Shown here piece by piece: positions 61,611 to 64,000 of a stretch of 64,000 bases of DNA. The number at the start of each line of letters is the position of its first letter. The first letter of the stretch is position 1. The stretch is taken from positions 1 through 64,000 of the forward strand of contig DF237468.1 in assembly GCA_000708835.1 (NCBI GenBank), read 5' to 3'. Origin of the DNA: Klebsormidium nitens. Taxonomy: Eukaryota; Streptophyta; Klebsormidiophyceae; Klebsormidiales; Klebsormidiaceae. A program made the position numbers and the translations under genes. The notes below the pieces were generated by a model. That model was not told the origin of the DNA. It saw only the letters and a list, made by a program, of their open reading frames with translations, and did not search any database.

Positions 61611-63186
61611 CTAGGCACTACCAAAGTGGCGGCTAGTGGCCTGAAGCCCTTCCAATGCGGACGATACAGTGTCGTTGAAGAGGGCCGTCATTGACTCATC
61701 GAGAGCTCTCTTCGATTCCTCTGCCGCCTCCCGGGCAAACCTGTTGCCTTGCTCCGCTTGTATCTCCTCTTGGGGCCTCCAGTCCCCAATCTCGATGCAA
61801 GCGTCAGCTAGTTTGCGCGCGACATGCTCACTGTCTGCGACTCGCAGGAAGCCGGCCCGTTTGCCGGGGTTGTCTGGGAAAATGGCCTTGAAAGTGCGGA
61901 TGGTTTCCCCCGATTTTGGCTTGATAACGAAGTACTTGTCGGGCGCCTCGAGTGCAACATCAGGGAAGCCCACGCCGCGAAGCACCGCCTTTAACGGTTT
62001 TAGGAAGGCCTTCCTTCAGAAGCAGGCGCCCACTAGACTTCTCAACCGAGGCCCGAATTGCCACTGACAGAGTGTCATCCGCCTTCTTGCTGGGGCCTGT
62101 CGCTGCTTGCGGTCGCGGGGCCTGACTAGAGGAGGCCGCCCGGGGAGCAAGAGGGGTCGAGGCCGGCTCGCTTACAGTGGGGATGGAGACGCCGAAGGAA
62201 GGGTTAGGAGGAGAGGCGGCCGGGTTTCCTTGGGGCCCGGGGTTAGACTGAGGCAGGAACTGGGGGTTCCAAGGGCTAGCGAACGGCGGCTGCATGAAAG
62301 GCTGTTGAACCACGTTGTGGGGCTGAGAGACAGGGAGGCTGGCTAGCATGCTGCGAAGAGTGTCGGTTTTGTGGTCCAGGTTCGTCCCCGTCACTTTCAA
62401 CCCTTCCACCGCGCCCTTGACATCCATGAGGATGTTTCTGGCTTTGCGCAACGAGTCTGAGTCAGCCCGTGTCTTGCAGAGAACCTCCAGACTGTTAAGA
62501 GTCCCCTCGATTACGCTAAGTCGTCCGATCTCCGCCCAATTGTCGTACACAGGGGGCTGTGCTGCGACAGACGATGAGGGGGTTTCAAGGGGCCCGTTGA
62601 ACTTCAACTTCTGTAAGGCCTCCTCGATGAGCGTGCGTGCGCTTGCGGTGTAGATTTCTGCGAGGGCGCCTTTCAACGTGGCGTTCGACTCCGTGATTCC
62701 AAGGGCTGCCCAAAACTCTTCCCGCACCATTGCCCTCAGCTTCGTTTCGGTTTCTGCCATTAGGAACCCGTTCTCTTCTCGCACAATGCCCCTTACTCCT
62801 TCGCTATTAAGCACCGCGCGCTTGGGTTTCTTTTCGGGGGGTCCGTCTGGTTTCTGGACGGTTTTCTCCAACCCATCGAGGTCCCGACTCCTCTTGCCTG
62901 CATCCTCCTCCTCCCCAGAGACACCAAGGGCTGGCGTCTCGTCCGGGTTTTCAGGCTGGTTTTCGCCCTTCAGCAGCGCAGAGAGCTCTGAGCCGATGGG
63001 TGCGGGGGGCGTGTCCTTAAGCGCCTGGCTGTTTTCGGGTTCCCCTTGAGCTCCGGCTGGCGGGTCCTCAGCTCGGCTGGCCATCTTTGCAGGGTCCGGG
63101 GCTGGGCGGTTCCGGGCTGACCGTTGCTTTTTGTGACTGTTGCTGCTGCCACCTCCCCGCAGTTTGTTGCGAACGCTGCGGCCCAT
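61611..63186 (-). pseudogene. Retroelement-associated ORF, frameshifted
   Basis: The minus-strand frame from ATG 63186 to 61960 encodes 408 aa: a basic N-terminus (MGRSVRNKLRGGGSSNSHKK), a Pro/Glu-rich region, a helical part and a Pro/Gln/Asn-rich part. Near 62004-62020 the protein-like reading switches frame and continues to 61611 (CFLKP-like start, then GFPDVALEAPDKYFVIKPKS and a helical end). The two readings overlap, so one indel most likely broke a single ORF of about 525 aa. No zinc knuckle or other domain was recognised. It starts 37 nt after the stop of the reverse-transcriptase ORF on the same strand, so it is probably a retroelement protein; this is inference. Confidence 0.6.
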
Positions 63187-63223
63187 AAAAGAATCTGTGT
63201 CCAGAAAAACTCATGTTAGCGAC

Positions 63224-64000
63224 TTATTTCACAAGAGCAAGACGGTGAGCCGCAATATCAACAAGAAATGGACGGACAATGCTATCTATCAGCGCTTCTG
63301 CATTTTTGTGCCAACAGGGTTCTGTCCGGCCTAACAGGTATGCCATTTGAAGAGGAGGCAGTGCCAAGGTGATATCAGATAGCTCAGCAAGGAAGTCGGT
63401 TTCTAGCTGGGCTTTTAATTCACTAGCCAACTGTTTCCGATGACGAGAGAAGGCTTTGCAGTCAAGCAGAAAGTGTGTCTCGTAATCTTGACTTCCAGAT
63501 AAGCACAAGGTGCAGACTTTGCTAGCAGCAGTGTCACCGTGGAATATTCGTGACCGCAAGCCAAAGGATCTTGATCTAAGGTAGAATTTTACAGTGGTTG
63601 ACCATCTGTCGTGCCTAAAGATGTAAGGTTCTTGCCCGTATCTGGTCTTAATAAACTTGTAGTGCTTTCCAGATTCGGTACGATTCAGATTTTCTAACCA
63701 AAGGTGGCGGTCGAGAGTAAGGACTGCTGAGTGAACCTCTTTTTTCCACCGTGCTTTTGAAATGGCAGATGCACTTTGAGGATCTTGTATATGGGCTAGT
63801 TGAGTGTCTGTAAAGAGTTTGAATAATTCTGAGTGCCAAGACTTGTCGTCAATCCAGGGGGCGCCTGCAAGCGAGCATTTGGATTGGAAGTCTTGAAGAC
63901 GAGCAAGAAAAACTTTCTTGATGAGCCGGTGGTCTTCCAGTCGACAAATGTGACCAAAGAAGTTGAGCTTGGTCTCAGCAATGTAGGAGCATGCAGAGAG
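63224..64000 (-). mobile_element. LINE-type reverse transcriptase ORF, C-terminal part, runs off the window
   Basis: One uninterrupted minus-strand frame runs from the window edge to a stop at 63224. It reads like the region after the catalytic core of non-LTR reverse transcriptases: LNFFGHICRLEDHRLIKKVF, then a segment with FGLRSRIFHGDTAASKVCTL and a CTLC...H.LLDC arrangement that fits the zf-RVT zinc-binding motif found near the end of plant LINE ORF2 proteins. The catalytic domain would lie beyond 64000. The frame is intact in the visible part. Confidence 0.8.

Noticed and set aside
62107-63049. Plus-strand ORFs over the retroelement
   Set aside because: Antisense to the better minus-strand frame that lies next to the reverse transcriptase on the same strand.

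Overview
The window is nuclear DNA of a photosynthetic eukaryote. Genes are split by many GT-AG introns. One gene encodes PsaK, the nuclear-encoded photosystem I subunit, with a transit peptide. The thiamine kinase, organellar PNPase, UPL5-type HECT ligase and TM9SF protein read as plant-type proteins. A KIF6/KIF9-type kinesin, a class tied to cilia and flagella, points to a lineage with motile cells. My inference is a streptophyte (charophyte) green alga, Klebsormidium being a good guess; I could not test this. No tRNA, rRNA, CRISPR array or bacterial operon was seen.

Layout. 1-384: a foldback element with 17-bp inverted ends. 1771-4402 (-): thiamine pyrophosphokinase, six exons, complete. 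5435-12357 (+): KIF6/9 kinesin, eight exons, 1006 aa, divergent from the kinase. 13297-27383: an array of four related three-exon genes for a membrane protein family I do not recognise; one copy is broken by an in-frame stop. Pieces of kinesin exon 5 are scattered in this array. 29132-34563 (-): UPL5-like HECT ubiquitin ligase with an N-terminal ubiquitin-like domain. 34974-47167 (+): organellar polynucleotide phosphorylase, 16 exons, 944 aa. 48251-49389 (+): PsaK. 52887-57432 (+): TM9SF transporter-like protein, eight exons, 638 aa. 59000-59573 (-): small membrane protein resembling a plant complex I subunit. 61611-64000 (-): LINE-type retroelement remains, with the C-terminal end of a reverse transcriptase ORF and a frameshifted second ORF.

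The recognised genes are unrelated housekeeping functions: cofactor synthesis, motility, protein turnover, organelle RNA decay, photosynthesis, secretory pathway and respiration. Two pairs are divergent and may share promoter regions (TPK/kinesin and UPL5/PNPase).

The two most unusual features are the undescribed membrane-protein family array, and the PNPase introns. At least seven exon edges of PNPase are echoed in the neighbouring intron by decayed direct copies that include the splice site. A short intronic repeat of about 65 bp also occurs four times, in introns of three genes.
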